Below are positions 1 through 9,525 of a stretch of 64,000 nucleotides of DNA, piece after piece (within the stretch, counting starts at the first letter, position 1; every line of letters begins with the position of its first letter). The notes beneath the pieces are model-generated. The model did no database searches and was not told the origin of the DNA. It saw nothing but the letters and a program-made list of their open reading frames with translations. The DNA comes from Blastobasis lacticolella (Eukaryota; Arthropoda; Insecta; Lepidoptera; Blastobasidae), in contig LR990053.1 in the NCBI GenBank assembly GCA_905147135.1, positions 18,612,501-18,676,500 of the forward strand. Reading direction: 5' to 3'. The position numbers were made by a program, and so were the translations under genes.

Positions 1-339
1 TGTTGTTACCCGACTGCCAAGGAAGGGTTGTTTAATAAAGTGGCCAACATGTCACTGTGTGTTTCGTTCATACTATCATACTCTCTCCTTTATGACGATT
101 GGAAGAGATGTTTAATGTCCCATACTCAATAAAAAATTCTAAGTTTGAGTTTGGCTGAACTGGAACTTTCATATAAAATAATTCAAATATTTAGATTATT
201 AACACTGGTAAACGAAATGACATCCCATTTGATAGAAAGCGATAGCTGCCGCCCTTAACAACATCTATGAATCAATGTTCGGTTATCCAAAACGTAAAAT
301 CTCTGATAGTCTGCCTACACTTCATCCATCATCAATATC

Positions 340-415
340 CAATCGATTAATCCCAGCGTTGGCCAGGGTCCACTTTCCTGCTCTTTCTTGCCCAATTTGC
401 TCGATCTTCGGCATT
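340..415 (-). mobile_element. RTE-A LINE 3' fragment
   Basis: Read on the minus strand this short stretch encodes a decayed copy of the RTE-A C-terminus (residues like NAEDRANWARKSRKVDPGQ), followed by a GAT/ATG-rich tail at about 321-338. The family is a non-LTR retrotransposon, and 5' truncation of this severity is usual. It lies just outside the inverted-repeat element that begins at 434. Confidence 0.7.
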
Positions 416-839
416 CTCACATTGCATTAATAACACCCGGTTTCTGAAACGCTTGTCATATCATTGATTAGCTAACAGACTGTCACATTTAACAAGCTGT
501 TAAATCACTGTGGGTTTCTGAAAGGCCAATCAATCTATTATTAGCTAATCGAGCATTAACAAGGGATCCATTTTTTCGTCTGGCTACCCCTGCTAAAATT
601 AGTCACATTTATTCACTCACTCATGTTTTGTTTCTGTCTAACGCATTGATTTGTCCCTGTCCCTAGCTGCCTTTCGAAGCCAAAATCGAATGTGATATTC
701 AACTTTTAGATGAAACTGATAGCGATTGTATATTGTATATGTTTTCGTGTAAAATCAAAAATTATCAAAAAATATACAGTTCGAGAATAGAGTTACAACC
801 TACAACAATATTTATGTTATAGGGTCACGGGTTCCAGTG

Positions 840-1065
840 GGTCAGTAATCTCATCCTCATCATCTTTAGGCAGTTAGGTAGGTTCCGGTCTACTGCTGAA
901 TACAGGCCTCCCACGGCTTGCACTCCGGTCGACTCTGTTATATTGCATCCATCGGCTCCCTAGGACATTAAATAGGTCGTCCGTCCATCTCTTGGGAGGC
1001 CATCCAGAGTTCGCCACTCAACAACATCCGCCCCATCGGCTATCGATTCTGTGAGTTTCTCCCAA
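840..1065 (-). mobile_element. RTE-type LINE 3' fragment nested in the inverted-repeat element
   Basis: The minus-strand translation resembles the end of RTE reverse transcriptases (GRTTYLMS/RWTDDLFNVLG, SRWMQYNRV, then GRPVFSS), with a GATGATGAGGATGA tail at the low-coordinate end. Stops and frame changes show it is dead. It lies inside the 434-1887 element, so it was either captured by it or inserted into it later. Confidence 0.55.
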
Positions 1066-1083
1066 TAATACCATTAGTTAAAT

Positions 1084-1411
1084 CCTGGTTCGAGTCCTGG
1101 ACACGGACCGATTCGTGGTTCAGGTCCAGGTCCTGGCCCAGGATCGGGACCTGGTTCAGGTCCAGGTCCAAGCTTTGGACCAGGTCCTGGCTTTAGACCA
1201 GGTCCTGGCCCCGGGACAGGTCCTGGTTTAGGTCTAAGTCCCGGCCCCGGACCAGGTACTGTTTCAGGTCCAGGTCCTGGACCCGGACCAGTTCGTGGTT
1301 CAGGTCCAGGCCTGGCTTCGGACCAGGTCCTGGTTCAGGTCCAGGTCCTGGCCCCGGACCAGGTCCTAGTTTAGGTCTAGGTCCTGGACCTAGACCAGCC
1401 CCGGTCCAGAT
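1084..1411. repeat. GGTCCW hexamer-based minisatellite, block 1
   Basis: About 330 bases are built from variants of GGTCCA, GGTCCT and GGACCA (for example CAGGTCCAGGTCCTGG). The unit is partly self-complementary because GGWCC is a palindrome, so the array can fold on either strand. Units are degenerate rather than identical, which suggests age. It sits near the middle of the 434-1887 element. Confidence 0.85.
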
Positions 1412-1526
1412 AATGTTTATGGTCTATTTGCTGGTACTGCTCTAGGCTCAAGCTCAAATTGTTCTATTTTATGTTATTTTATTTTATTTTATTTGGATGT
1501 TTCACAGCGTGCAACAAATTGTGATC

Positions 1527-1634
1527 AAGGTTCCAGTTTTGGTCATGGTCCTGGACCAGAACCTGGACCCTAGACCTGGACTTTGTCTTGGACCAAAACT
1601 AGTACCGGGACCAGGGCCAGGACCAAGACCTAGA
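1527..1634. repeat. GGTCCW minisatellite, block 2
   Basis: This is a second, shorter array of the same hexamer type (GGTCCTGGACCAGAACCTGG and variants), separated from block 1 by about 115 bases of ordinary sequence with TTTTA repeats. The open frame through it (PGPGPGPRPR) is a by-product of the repeat and not evidence for a gene. Confidence 0.8.
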
Positions 1635-1890
1635 TCAATAAAACCGAATATAATTTCTTTTGACAATCGGTTAATTGGTCGATTTTCGCTAATTAAAATT
1701 ACATACAGTTAATATGAGAAAAAGCTTTCCGGAAACCCAAAATTAAATTAGTCAGCCGTTAATTGGAGATTTGACAATCCGTTGACAAGCTGTTTACAAA
1801 CTGACAATTGGCCCTTTCCGAAACCCAAACTGCATTTAGTTAGAGATTAACAATTTTTGCGTTGACAAGCGTTTCAAAAACCTGGTGTAA

Positions 1891-2415
1891 GTCTCTCTAT
1901 ATAGAGAAGCATAAGAAAAACTAGGTAAAATACAAAATATGCAAATCACAAATATTTCGTCAAAACCACACCCAGTCAATGTTCAAATCGCCTCCGTTTT
2001 ACAATATCACATTGAAACAAAGCCCGAGTACGCTTGTAGTTTCGTCCGCACCTGTGCCAAAGTACTGGAAGTTCCAGCTGTTCCGAAGCGCTGCCCACTT
2101 GAAAACTCGGCGCGAATTCGGCAGTCGAAAGCCGCACAATGCGCGTTGATTGATCGCTGAATGTTACAAAATTTGACCAACGCTTGATTAACAGTCCGCC
2201 GTCGGTTCGGTCATTACGCCCTTATCTCGTTAACGAGGATTGTAGTGTGTTTAAAATTTAAATTGCGCTCGTTATGTGTGTTAAAAATACGCCGATGTAG
2301 CGTTTGCGGGGCCAGTTTAAAAGCTGTTACTATTTGGTTGTTTGGTTGTGTTCGATTGATTCAGTAAAAATATGGCACCAACCCACCATTTACGGTGTCG
2401 CATATAATATGATCA
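1891..2415. other. No gene recognised
   Basis: Unique AT-balanced sequence. A 73-codon plus-strand frame at 1939-2160 ends with a mildly GC-rich stretch, but it shows no domain, splice context or codon bias that I can identify. Confidence 0.5.
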
Positions 2416-2536
2416 TCTTGGCGTCGATATCAGGTTCCGCCTTGACTATGATCCAGAATTCCAGATTGTCAAATCGGGTAATTGAGTGGATCGACTGCCG
2501 TCTGACCTCCATTATCACAGGGGAACGATCCTATTA
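2416..2536 (-). mobile_element. SINE-A fragment
   Basis: This matches the non-tRNA body of SINE-A: GACTATGATCCAGAATT, then a GATTGTCAAATCGGGTAAT-like segment, GACTGCCGTCTGACCTCC and ACAGGGGAACGATCC. The tRNA-like head, which would lie at the high-coordinate side, is missing. Confidence 0.65.
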
Positions 2537-2861
2537 ACGTGATCCTGTAAAAAGGAATGGTAACACATTAGTGTTCTTTATTTGGAAGCCAGTTCAGCCG
2601 AATTGGATGTGTAACTAAGCATTGTTTAGTTAAAATCGGTTCAATGGTTTCGGAAATATTTGTCTGTACTGTCATTTTTAATTTATTTTAATTTATAACT
2701 ACGCCATACACGTCAATAAACGTTTTATTTTTTAAGGTTGATTTGAGCAACATTGATCGAAAGTGATTTGGATACTACAGTGATATTGTGGGAACCAAAG
2801 AAATTGGAAAGTTAGCCAACTTCACGGTGGATGTTCATAACGAAGAATTCTCATTCATCAT

Positions 2862-3140
2862 CATCGGCCTAGCGCTCATCCCGGCCCCTGCCAGGGTCCG
2901 CTTTCCTACTCAATCTTCTCCACTTCGCCCGGTCTTCGGCATCCTCTCGTCGTAAGCCGTTGGCTCTCGCATTCGATTCAGCTATGTCAATCCATCGCTT
3001 CTTGGGTCTCCCACGGGGCCTCTTTCCTGATACCTGCAGATTCAGGCACCTATTTCCCACGTATCCCTGAGACTTACGCAACACGTGACGAAACCAGTGT
3101 GAGCCTCCTCAATCTTATCTGCTATATCCCTCACACCATG
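2862..3140 (-). mobile_element. RTE-A LINE reverse-transcriptase C-terminus
   Basis: On the minus strand a 71-codon frame (3084-2869) carries the RTE-A ending: YVGNRCLNLQVSGKRPRGRP, then KKRWIDIAESNARANGLR, then REDAEDRAKWRRLSRKADPG. Upstream coding sequence (GVRDIADKIEEA-like) continues to about 3140 in another frame, so there is a frameshift. The family makes an endonuclease/reverse transcriptase for target-primed reverse transcription. Only the extreme C-terminus survives here. Confidence 0.8.
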
Positions 3141-3627
3141 GCTGCCACGGATGTATGGACGAACAATTCTCATTATCGAAGGAAAATATCAACTGAGTAA
3201 ATATCCCTTTTTATTTGCTGCTGACAGAACGCTGACCCGGCACGCATTTTTTGTATGAAGAAAGCGTAAAACGCCTCTCCATAGACTGGCAATTTTTTTT
3301 GCTCTATGTTTCCCAACCATATCACGTTGCCTGAATTTTATGGACAGCCATTATTGAAGGAAAATATGTGCTGCCCCAGATTCATGCTAATTTGAAAGAA
3401 GCTCAAGCCCAACTGTGAACTCCCATTAAGGTGTGGCTCGTATTTAAATTATTGATGTTCTGACTGACTACCTGCTCCACGATTAAATCAGCTCAACTGT
3501 ACCAAATTATTAGTATTGTCACACAAATTAGACTTGGAAATATGAAAGTTTATAGCACCAGACGATACGAACGTTTATAGCACCAGAATTTCACATTTGC
3601 ATAGTATAATTTTAATAATCACGTAGG
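3141..3627. other. No gene recognised
   Basis: Mostly unique sequence. I see no coding or repeat signal that I can name. Confidence 0.4.
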
Positions 3628-3955
3628 TGTCAAAAGCCTGGTTGAGCTCTTGCGCACGAGAGCCCGGGGTCCGCCTGGACCACGATCCAGGATACGGCAG
3701 ATTAGGTTATAACAGTAAAACGACTGCCATCTGACCTTCATGACACTGCTACCACAGGAAACTGACCAGATTGGATCATAGTTATATAGTCGTCTGAATG
3801 CGCAGGTTTCTTCACGTTCTTGTTCCTCAACGTTAGAGCGTCAGTTAGTGTTAAAAGGTACATAACTTAGAGAAAGTCATTGGTTCAGGTCGGCACTGGC
3901 ATTCGAACTCGGTACCTTCCGCTTACGAATCGGACGCATTAGCCAATAGGCTCTT
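3628..3955 (-). mobile_element. SINE-A, near full length
   Basis: This is the fullest SINE-A copy in the window. Read on the minus strand it starts with a tRNA-like head (A-box like CCTATTGGCTAATGCGTCCG, B-box GAGTTCGAATGCC near 3905-3895). The body follows with TGCGCATTCAGACGACTATA, CCAATCTGGTCAGTTTCC and TCAGATGGCAGTCG, and it ends near CCGGGCTCTCGTGCGCAAG. Pol III A and B boxes are expected for a tRNA-derived SINE. Substitutions show it is old. Confidence 0.75.
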
Positions 3956-4079
3956 CAAATTTACGTAGTGACACCTTGTAACAAGTAAGGTCAACCGCTG
4001 TATTTGTCAACTCCGTTCTTTATCTTCCAAAAGATTTTAACATGCGTCGCCGCCCCCAGTGGCAGCCATTATAATTAGA

Positions 4080-4420
4080 CAGGAAACAAGAGCGCTCGCA
4101 CCGGACCACTTGGCTGTTCCCCGACAAAGTTTAAAACTTCCGGAGCGCCGCCGCCGCTCTCCGGCTCGCGCATAATCCCTCAAAACGTCTGAAAAACGCG
4201 GCAGAGCTCCGCGGACTATGGACTAATAAATTACCCGCGACTAATCTAATGATGCGAGATGATTTATTGTGGGAGCAACAGGTGCTCGCTAACAAGGGTT
4301 ACGGGCGGGAATATTTTACAAAAAGCCAGCGTCTTGGCTAACAAGCCTTCCAGGAATTGGGGCATTAATCCCGGATGCGGCTGTGGGCCGGCCCGTGCGG
4401 GACCGGTGCCTTAACAAACA
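4080..4420. other. GC-rich island with homeodomain-type motifs
   Basis: A sharply GC-rich block (GCGCCGCCGCCGCTCTCCGG) grades into sequence with AATAAATTA, GACTAATCTAATG, TTTATTGTGGG and GCATTAATCCCGG. No convincing frame crosses it. The mix of CpG-rich sequence and TAAT cores resembles an insect enhancer or promoter-proximal element, but this is inference. Confidence 0.35.
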
Positions 4421-4634
4421 CGTGTCGTATTTGTTAAGCAAATCGTTTTATATCCATTTCCACAATCGTTGGAATTTAAAACTGTCAAAATCGCGTAGAA
4501 ACCGCAATTGCTTTTATGCTGACAGCGACGAGCGAACATTAATAATAATTTTATTACTGTCATATATTATCATCAAGTGGAGCGATGTGGTCCCAGCCTA
4601 CACATACGGGAAAATTTTACCTGATAATATTATG

Positions 4635-4905
4635 TATGTATTTATGTATCAACATAATCATATAAGAATCAGAATGTCCTCTGCTGGACACAGACTTTAC
4701 CAACCATCCATCTTGTTTGACTTTGCGGCTCATGCATCCATCGGTACAGAAGCTGCTCCCTGTAACCTTTGGTCGTCGATAAAAAATGTCCGCAAGACGT
4801 AAAGACGTCCTGCTGCGCAATACGACGAGGCATACCAGCAAACAATCGGTCACGCCACCTATCTGTGCTCCACATCATATTTTGATATAAAGCTAGCAGC
4901 ACACC
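4635..4905 (-). mobile_element. RTE-like LINE 3' end
   Basis: Minus-strand frames between 4902 and 4617 resemble the end of an RTE-type polyprotein: STDRWRDRLF, then LLYRWMHEPQSQTRWMVGKV, then CVQQRTF, matching the family pattern in which the protein stops at a ...GEAYVQQWT motif. It is frameshifted and short. A GC-rich stretch follows immediately (4905-5000). Confidence 0.55.
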
Positions 4906-5529
4906 CGTCAGCCGACCGCAGCCGCGACGCGCGGCGACGTGATGCCATTACCGCCGCTCTGACCGGCCATTTATTCGCTGGCCGATCGCGCTCCCAACGG
5001 ATTTGTCACGGCACGTGATTCTGTGGACGCTCATTATTATATTGGATGTTAATAGTGCACTGAATTGTGTTTTTGCTTGTTTAATACAAGTAATATAGGT
5101 ACAGAATGCTTTTGAGCTAGGCGCATTTTAATAACGTCGATAAAATTATTCAATTTGTATAATATTTCATCTAAATAAAATTCTAAAAGTTGAATCATCA
5201 ATAAAAGGGATTTAAAGAAATTTTAATGATTAGATATTTAATTTTGTAGTTGTAGCACAGTTGAAAAACTTTATAGAACCAAAATTGAAGATTTGCTTAC
5301 AGCTAGAACAGACTCGTTTCGGATACAATCGCCCGTTGAATTGCATGGCAGCGCGCGTCGCGTATTCAGATGTTAAGCGTGTCTTGCGACGCTCAAATAA
5401 GTTACCTCTGAACTTGCAAGCATGCATATGACGACTAATGCGGCCTGGTGTAGGGCTGCCACGGTGGCGTTACATGATCACAAGACCGCGTGGCTACCAT
5501 AGCGTTTTCGTGTATTCGGGTCGGTGACA

Positions 5530-5788
5530 ACCTTAGTGGTTCAGTGGTCACCATGCCGGCCTGAATCACAGATATCCTGGGTTCGATTTCCGGCCAGAAA
5601 TTGAAGTGGTAATTTTAAATTATGTTTCGTGTCGCATACCTACTATGTCCTGTTATTATGCAATTGTGTTTGAGTCTTGAGAAATAAATAGTTGAGCAAT
5701 TTGGTCCGAGGACGCATATGTTAGTTTTAAGTATTTTAATGTGTTATTGGACCAAATAAAGTTACGTCTATGTCTATGTCTATGTCTA
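5530..5788 (+). mobile_element. SINE-C with tRNA-like head and GTCTAT tail
   Basis: The head has an A-box TGGTTCAGTGG (5538-5548) and a B-box GGGTTCGATTTCC (5579-5591), as in tRNA-derived SINEs. The body ends with TTGGTCCGAGGACGC, AATGTGTTATTGGACCAAAT and three to four GTCTAT units at 5767-5788. The same 3' part occurs on the opposite strand at 9168-9300. Confidence 0.7.
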
Positions 5789-5847
5789 AATATTTTTAGT
5801 AATAAACTCATATCACAATGGCTAGCGACGTTGAATGATGATGACGT

Positions 5848-5972
5848 TGGTAGGCCTGCTGGAAGAAATTTCTTTTAGACATAAGTAGTGCCTGTTGTGT
5901 CGTCTATATGTATGATGTTTCTCTATGTATTTTACTGTGTGCAATGAACTTTTAAATAAATAAATAAATAAT
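5848..5972 (+). mobile_element. LINE 3' untranslated end with AAAT repeats
   Basis: GGCCTGCTGGAAGAAATTTC, AGACATAAGTAGTGCCTG, GTGTGCAATGAACTTT and then AAATAAATAAATAAATAA form a 3' end that I recognise from lepidopteran non-LTR elements. No coding part remains. Confidence 0.55.
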
Positions 5973-6094
5973 TAATATAGGTTCCCCATCGATGAGGTGT
6001 GTACAGACATCGAGGTAATGATCGTCGAGGTACCGTCATTTGAGGTAAAGTGTTAAACTCCTAGTCCTTCCACTCCTAGTCCTAGTCTCTATAG

Positions 6095-6255
6095 AGTGGA
6101 AAATGGGCAGCAGCGTTTTCCATTGTTATATTTATAACACTGCGATCTCCAACCCGCCTGCTGAGCGTAAAGATTATGGCAATAACCTTCCCTTTCGTGG
6201 GAGAGGCCCTAAGTTCTGCAGTGGACTGGTATGGGCTGTAAGGATGATTAAGCTT
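6095..6255 (-). repeat. Dispersed repeat, inverted relative to 61028-61190
   Basis: The minus strand reads AGTCCACTGCAGAACTTAGG, GAGATCGCAGTGTTATAA, AACAATGGAAAACGCTGC. The same order occurs on the plus strand at 61028-61190, and partly at 59760-59880. It is probably a non-autonomous retroelement. I cannot name the family. Confidence 0.65.
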
Positions 6256-6637
6256 TTATCATATAGATATGTAGCATTACAATGTTTAGAGGCAGACGGT
6301 AATGTATGATTTTGTTTGCGATAAAAAAACAATATAAATTCAGTAAACTCTCTCTCAAAACACCGCGCCAACCCTAACCAAACGTTCGAGTTGCGGCGAC
6401 AGCTCGCAACGGCCCGAAACAGGCACGAACCGGTATGAGGCGGTATGAGGCGGTCGGAACAGGTGCGCGCCGCGAACAATATCTCCAAGCGTTTGCGTTG
6501 GTCGCCCCGCAGGCGCGCCCACCTGCGTTGGCGCTGCGATAACTTTCGCCCTAAGCTAACACCGCGTTTGTTTGTCGAAAGCCTCTAGTGCGACACGGAT
6601 CGGTGTAGTTCAAAATCGGGTAGCAATAGCCGTATTC

Positions 6638-6720
6638 GAAACGTCCATAGGCTGCGGTAACCGCTTACCATCAGGCAGGCCATAAGCGTGTTTGCCACTT
6701 TAGTGGTGTACAAAAAGCAA
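6638..6720 (+). mobile_element. CR1-a 3' tail only
   Basis: ACGTCCATAGGCTGCGGTAA, CCGCTTACCATCAGGCAGGC and TTTGCCACTTTAGTGGTGTA match the last codons and 3' UTR of the CR1-a copy at 44575-45250. Practically all of the coding sequence is absent. Confidence 0.7.
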
Positions 6721-6984
6721 GGGTCGTTTGGTCCGGTAGAATGGAATGTTTTAGTTGGCGCTCACTCCACACCACTGGTTCTACATCATAAGAGAGTTTT
6801 TAAGCATTACACCAGATTCACAAAAACGACTTGTTATAGCTAGTGTCAAATAGGAAGAGACTTGGCGGGTCACGTGGTTCGACTTGCGCTACATACGATT
6901 ACCTGCGCGAAATGCCCCCCACTGCTATTTGACAAGTTTCTTCTTTCGTGACGCGGGTTACACATGTTTGTACTAAAAAAACAT

Positions 6985-7205
6985 ATTCGTATTTATGTCC
7001 TGGTCCAGGCATCCAGAATTTGACAAATTGGGTAATTACAGTGGAGTCTCTGCCATCTGACCTGATTGGAACATGGTTACACATGTAGTCGCCTGAATAT
7101 GCAGGTTTCATCACGATGTTTCCCTCACCGCTCCTCACCTCACCTCATTGCTACATGGCGACCTTTCGTTTACGAGTCGGATACCTTAACCACTAGGCCA
7201 TCGAC
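6985..7205 (-). mobile_element. SINE-A copy
   Basis: The minus strand starts with a tRNA-like head (TCGATGGCCTAGTGGTTAAG, 7203-7184) and continues through GTGATGAAACCTGCATATTC, a shortened GGTTACA-type centre and GGCAGAGACTCCACTGTAAT. An internal stretch around the GTTAACAGG motif is missing. Confidence 0.7.
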
Positions 7206-7611
7206 GATCCCAATATTTTAGTAAATATATTGTCGAATTTCGCGGTAGAAAGCCCTCGAAGCGCCACGCAGCATTCCGCGCCGAGCAATTACCACCGCTG
7301 ATTGCTATAACACGTGCCCCGTGATTGCAACCGTCATTGTTATAAGTATAAACCGGTGTTGGTACAGCAACATGATACCTATCTGATTTACGCAATGTGG
7401 TTCGCTGAGTAAATTATGTGCATAGCCTAATGAGATTGTAACGTTCGATGTGGAATTACGCGGCAGTAGTGTAATATCGGTTACAGTATCCTGCCTAAGT
7501 ACGGGAGCGTGCGGATGCCTATTCTGTTTGGATATTTGCGGTTCTAGTCTGTGATTATGGTGCATGCTTAGTAGATATTATTTCTACATGAAAGTAGTGA
7601 CAGTGACAGTG

Positions 7612-7665
7612 ATCACACGCCTGTTACCGACACTAACAAGTGCGGTAAGGTAACAGGCGTGTGAT
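7612..7665. repeat. Perfect 17-bp hairpin
   Basis: ATCACACGCCTGTTACC (7612-7628) is repeated in exact inverted form at 7649-7665, with a 20-nt spacer. It lies between two SINE-A copies. Exact arms amid decayed repeats suggest a recent origin or conservation of structure. Confidence 0.9.
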
Positions 7666-7709
7666 ACCCCATGGAATTGTAAAGACCTATGCTAATAATC
7701 ATTTTGGCG

Positions 7710-7905
7710 TTAATATGGCGCCTTGACTATGATCCAGGATTTGACTGATTAACATTACATTTATTTTTATTTGATTTGATTACATTACGTTACATACATT
7801 TATTTTGATTACATTACAGGAGCGTCTGCTATCTGCCCTCCAAGATCCTGTTCTACTGTTAACAGAGGAACCAGAACAGATTGGATCATAGTTACACAGC
7901 CGCTT
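7710..7905 (-). mobile_element. SINE-A copy interrupted by TTTATTT-rich sequence
   Basis: GACTATGATCCAGGATTTGA (7726-7745) and GGAGCGTCTGCTATCTGCC...GATTGGATCATAGTTACA belong to SINE-A. Between them lies about 70 bp of TTACATTTATTTTTATTTGA-like sequence that is partly duplicated. Confidence 0.6.
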
Positions 7906-8084
7906 GTAAAGGTTAAACATTGCTATGGTAAGTAATTCATTGTTTCCACAATTATAAGGAATGAACGGTTTTGTGATATCAAGTAGAATAATAACAAAAA
8001 GCAAAACCCTGGGTCTTATATTTTATTTTCGCTACAACGCAAAACACGCCTGTTTGCTACACGTGTCGTAGGCCCGCTACGCCG

Positions 8085-8300
8085 CCTACGATACTTCGTA
8101 GCCTCTCTACGCCCGCCGACATTTTTCATCGGCGATCGCCGTCGAATTGGCGTCGACTGTTATTCAGTGTAGCTCACAAGAGCCAGTGATTACAGCGGAG
8201 CTTGCCGGCTTCTTAATAAAGATAAATGTTGTTGCGATCGTGGTATGATTAATGGCGCCCCTTTGCAGGTGGGCCGGGCGCGGCGGGGGCAGGCGCTACT
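8085..8300. other. Mixed GC-rich stretch
   Basis: CpG-rich sequence (CCTACGATACTTCGTAGCC and CGGGCGCGGCGGGGGC) with short inverted matches around the CTACG core. No gene recognised. Confidence 0.3.
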
Positions 8301-8309
8301 ACGGCGGGC

Positions 8310-8485
8310 CGGTAATTTTTAGGGTACCGTACCCGAATGGTAAAATAAGAACACGAGTACTAAGTGTCCGCTGTCTGGCTGTATGTATGTCACACGCCTG
8401 TACCTTTGGACAGCTGACACCTGACAGCCAGGTTCCCTACATTCTCACAGTGAATGTGTTTCTATGGCCGCTATAACAACAAATT
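8310..8485 (+). repeat. Lepidopteran-type dispersed repeat (AGGGTTCCGTACC family)
   Basis: TTAGGGTACCGTACCCGAAT, then GTGTCCGCTGTCTGGCTG, then TGGCCGCTATAACAACAAAT. This order matches a very common lepidopteran dispersed repeat as I know it. A related partial copy lies at 38660-38860. Confidence 0.55.
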
Positions 8486-8667
8486 TATAATGTAGAAAAT
8501 TCAGAGGGGAGGGGAGTGACTTAGTTTGACATACAAAAAAACATGTTTTTTTGACATTTTCAGAGTATTTTGTGGTATTACTTGTCTATGGTAATAACAG
8601 CACTACATGCAAGCACCAAACTTTGTATGATTATAGTGCTAGAGAACTCAAGTATAACAACAAATAC

Positions 8668-8815
8668 TAAAAACCGGTCAAGCGTGAGTCGGACTCGCAC
8701 TAGAAGATTTCAAAATTATTAAAATTACACGTTTATCTAGCATCAAAATGTTGTTGTTGGTAAGCGTACGGAACCTTGTAAGCGAGTCTGGCTCACACTT
8801 CACCGGTTTTTTCAT
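8668..8815. repeat. Head-to-head pair of GTCGGACTCGC repeats
   Basis: AAACCGGTCAAGCGTGAGTC followed by GGACTCGC (8672-8700) is answered on the other strand at 8776-8812 (GCGAGTCTGGCTCACACTTC then ACCGGTTTTTTC). Two copies of one dispersed repeat form an imperfect inverted repeat with a spacer of about 75 bases. Another partial copy lies at 22710-22750. Confidence 0.7.
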
Positions 8816-9167
8816 CCGTGGCCGCTTGTTCCGGCGGAATTTAATACCCGTTAAATTTCGGACGAGTCCCCGTAATACTGGCGCGGTCATCAATTACTCG
8901 CCGGTATTAGATGTGAAATGTACCGCGGCGGCGCGGCGGGTTGAGCTGCTTACCAACTTTGTTTATTAAGGCGTTCATAGAACACTTTTTTTGCTTCTCA
9001 GTATTGTGTAGCTGTGTTAAGCCACTCGGTTTCTGTATTTTGAGTTATATTTTCTACGATCATGTACCTATGTGATTTGGGCAAATCTTAGGAGTAATAT
9101 GTGCTAGTCAGTTGTAGGACTATCTCCTCCGACCGCCATGTACCGATGACTCTTTTTTGAGTTATGT

Positions 9168-9300
9168 ATATTAGACATAGACATAGACGTATTTTTATTT
9201 GTTCCAATAACACATTCAAAAACTTAAAACTAACAGTAAGTACATATCAAGAAAGCAGGACGATGCGTCCTTGGACCAAATTGGACCAGCCTCAGCTTAA
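9168..9300 (-). mobile_element. SINE-C 3' part
   Basis: The minus strand reads CAATTTGGTCCAAGGACGC, TGTTATTGGAACAAATAAA, then GTCTATGTCTATGTCT. This is the same 3' segment and tail as the SINE-C at 5530-5788. The tRNA-like head is not visible. Confidence 0.65.
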
Positions 9301-9324
9301 TGCTATTTATTAATGGAACACTAA

Positions 9325-9525
9325 CCGATGCTCTTACGGTGACGGAAAACATCGTGATGAAACCTGCACATGGTCAGGTTCTCCTGTTAACAAGGTCACG
9401 GAGGTCAGATGACAGTCGCTCCACTGTAATTATCTGATCTGTCAAATTATAGGTAATAGTCAAAGCTGACCCAGGGCCCTCGTGCGCGAGAATCTACAAC
9501 CGAAACATTGACGTCAAGATAATGA
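9325..9525 (+). mobile_element. SINE-A copy, plus orientation
   Basis: The body reads ACATCGTGATGAAACCTGCA, GGTTCTCCTGTTAACAAGGT, AGATGACAGTCGCTCCACTG, CAGGGCCCTCGTGCGCGAGA. It is the reverse of most SINE-A copies here. The tRNA-like head is lost. Confidence 0.7.

Larger units (their letters stand above)
434..1887. mobile_element. PIF/Harbinger-like non-autonomous DNA transposon
   Basis: The ends are 25-bp inverted repeats: CACCCGGTTTCTGAAACGC... at 434-458 and its complement at 1863-1887, with two mismatches. Both sides are flanked by TAA (431-433 and 1888-1890). A 3-bp TWA target duplication is the signature of PIF/Harbinger elements and their MITEs. Further inverted subterminal matches (GGGTTTCTGAAAGGCCAAT near 511 against a related sequence near 1820) extend the arms. 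No transposase frame is visible. The interior holds an RTE scrap and a GGTCCW minisatellite. Class assignment rests on the TSD and the TIRs only. Confidence 0.7.

Noticed and set aside
1497..1712. Pro-Gly repeat protein (PGPGPGPRPR)
   Set aside because: Encoded by the degenerate GGTCCW minisatellite inside a transposon; no gene structure.
4383..4802. 139-codon plus-strand frame
   Set aside because: It runs from a GC island into a LINE 3' end of the opposite strand; no domain and no consistent codon use.
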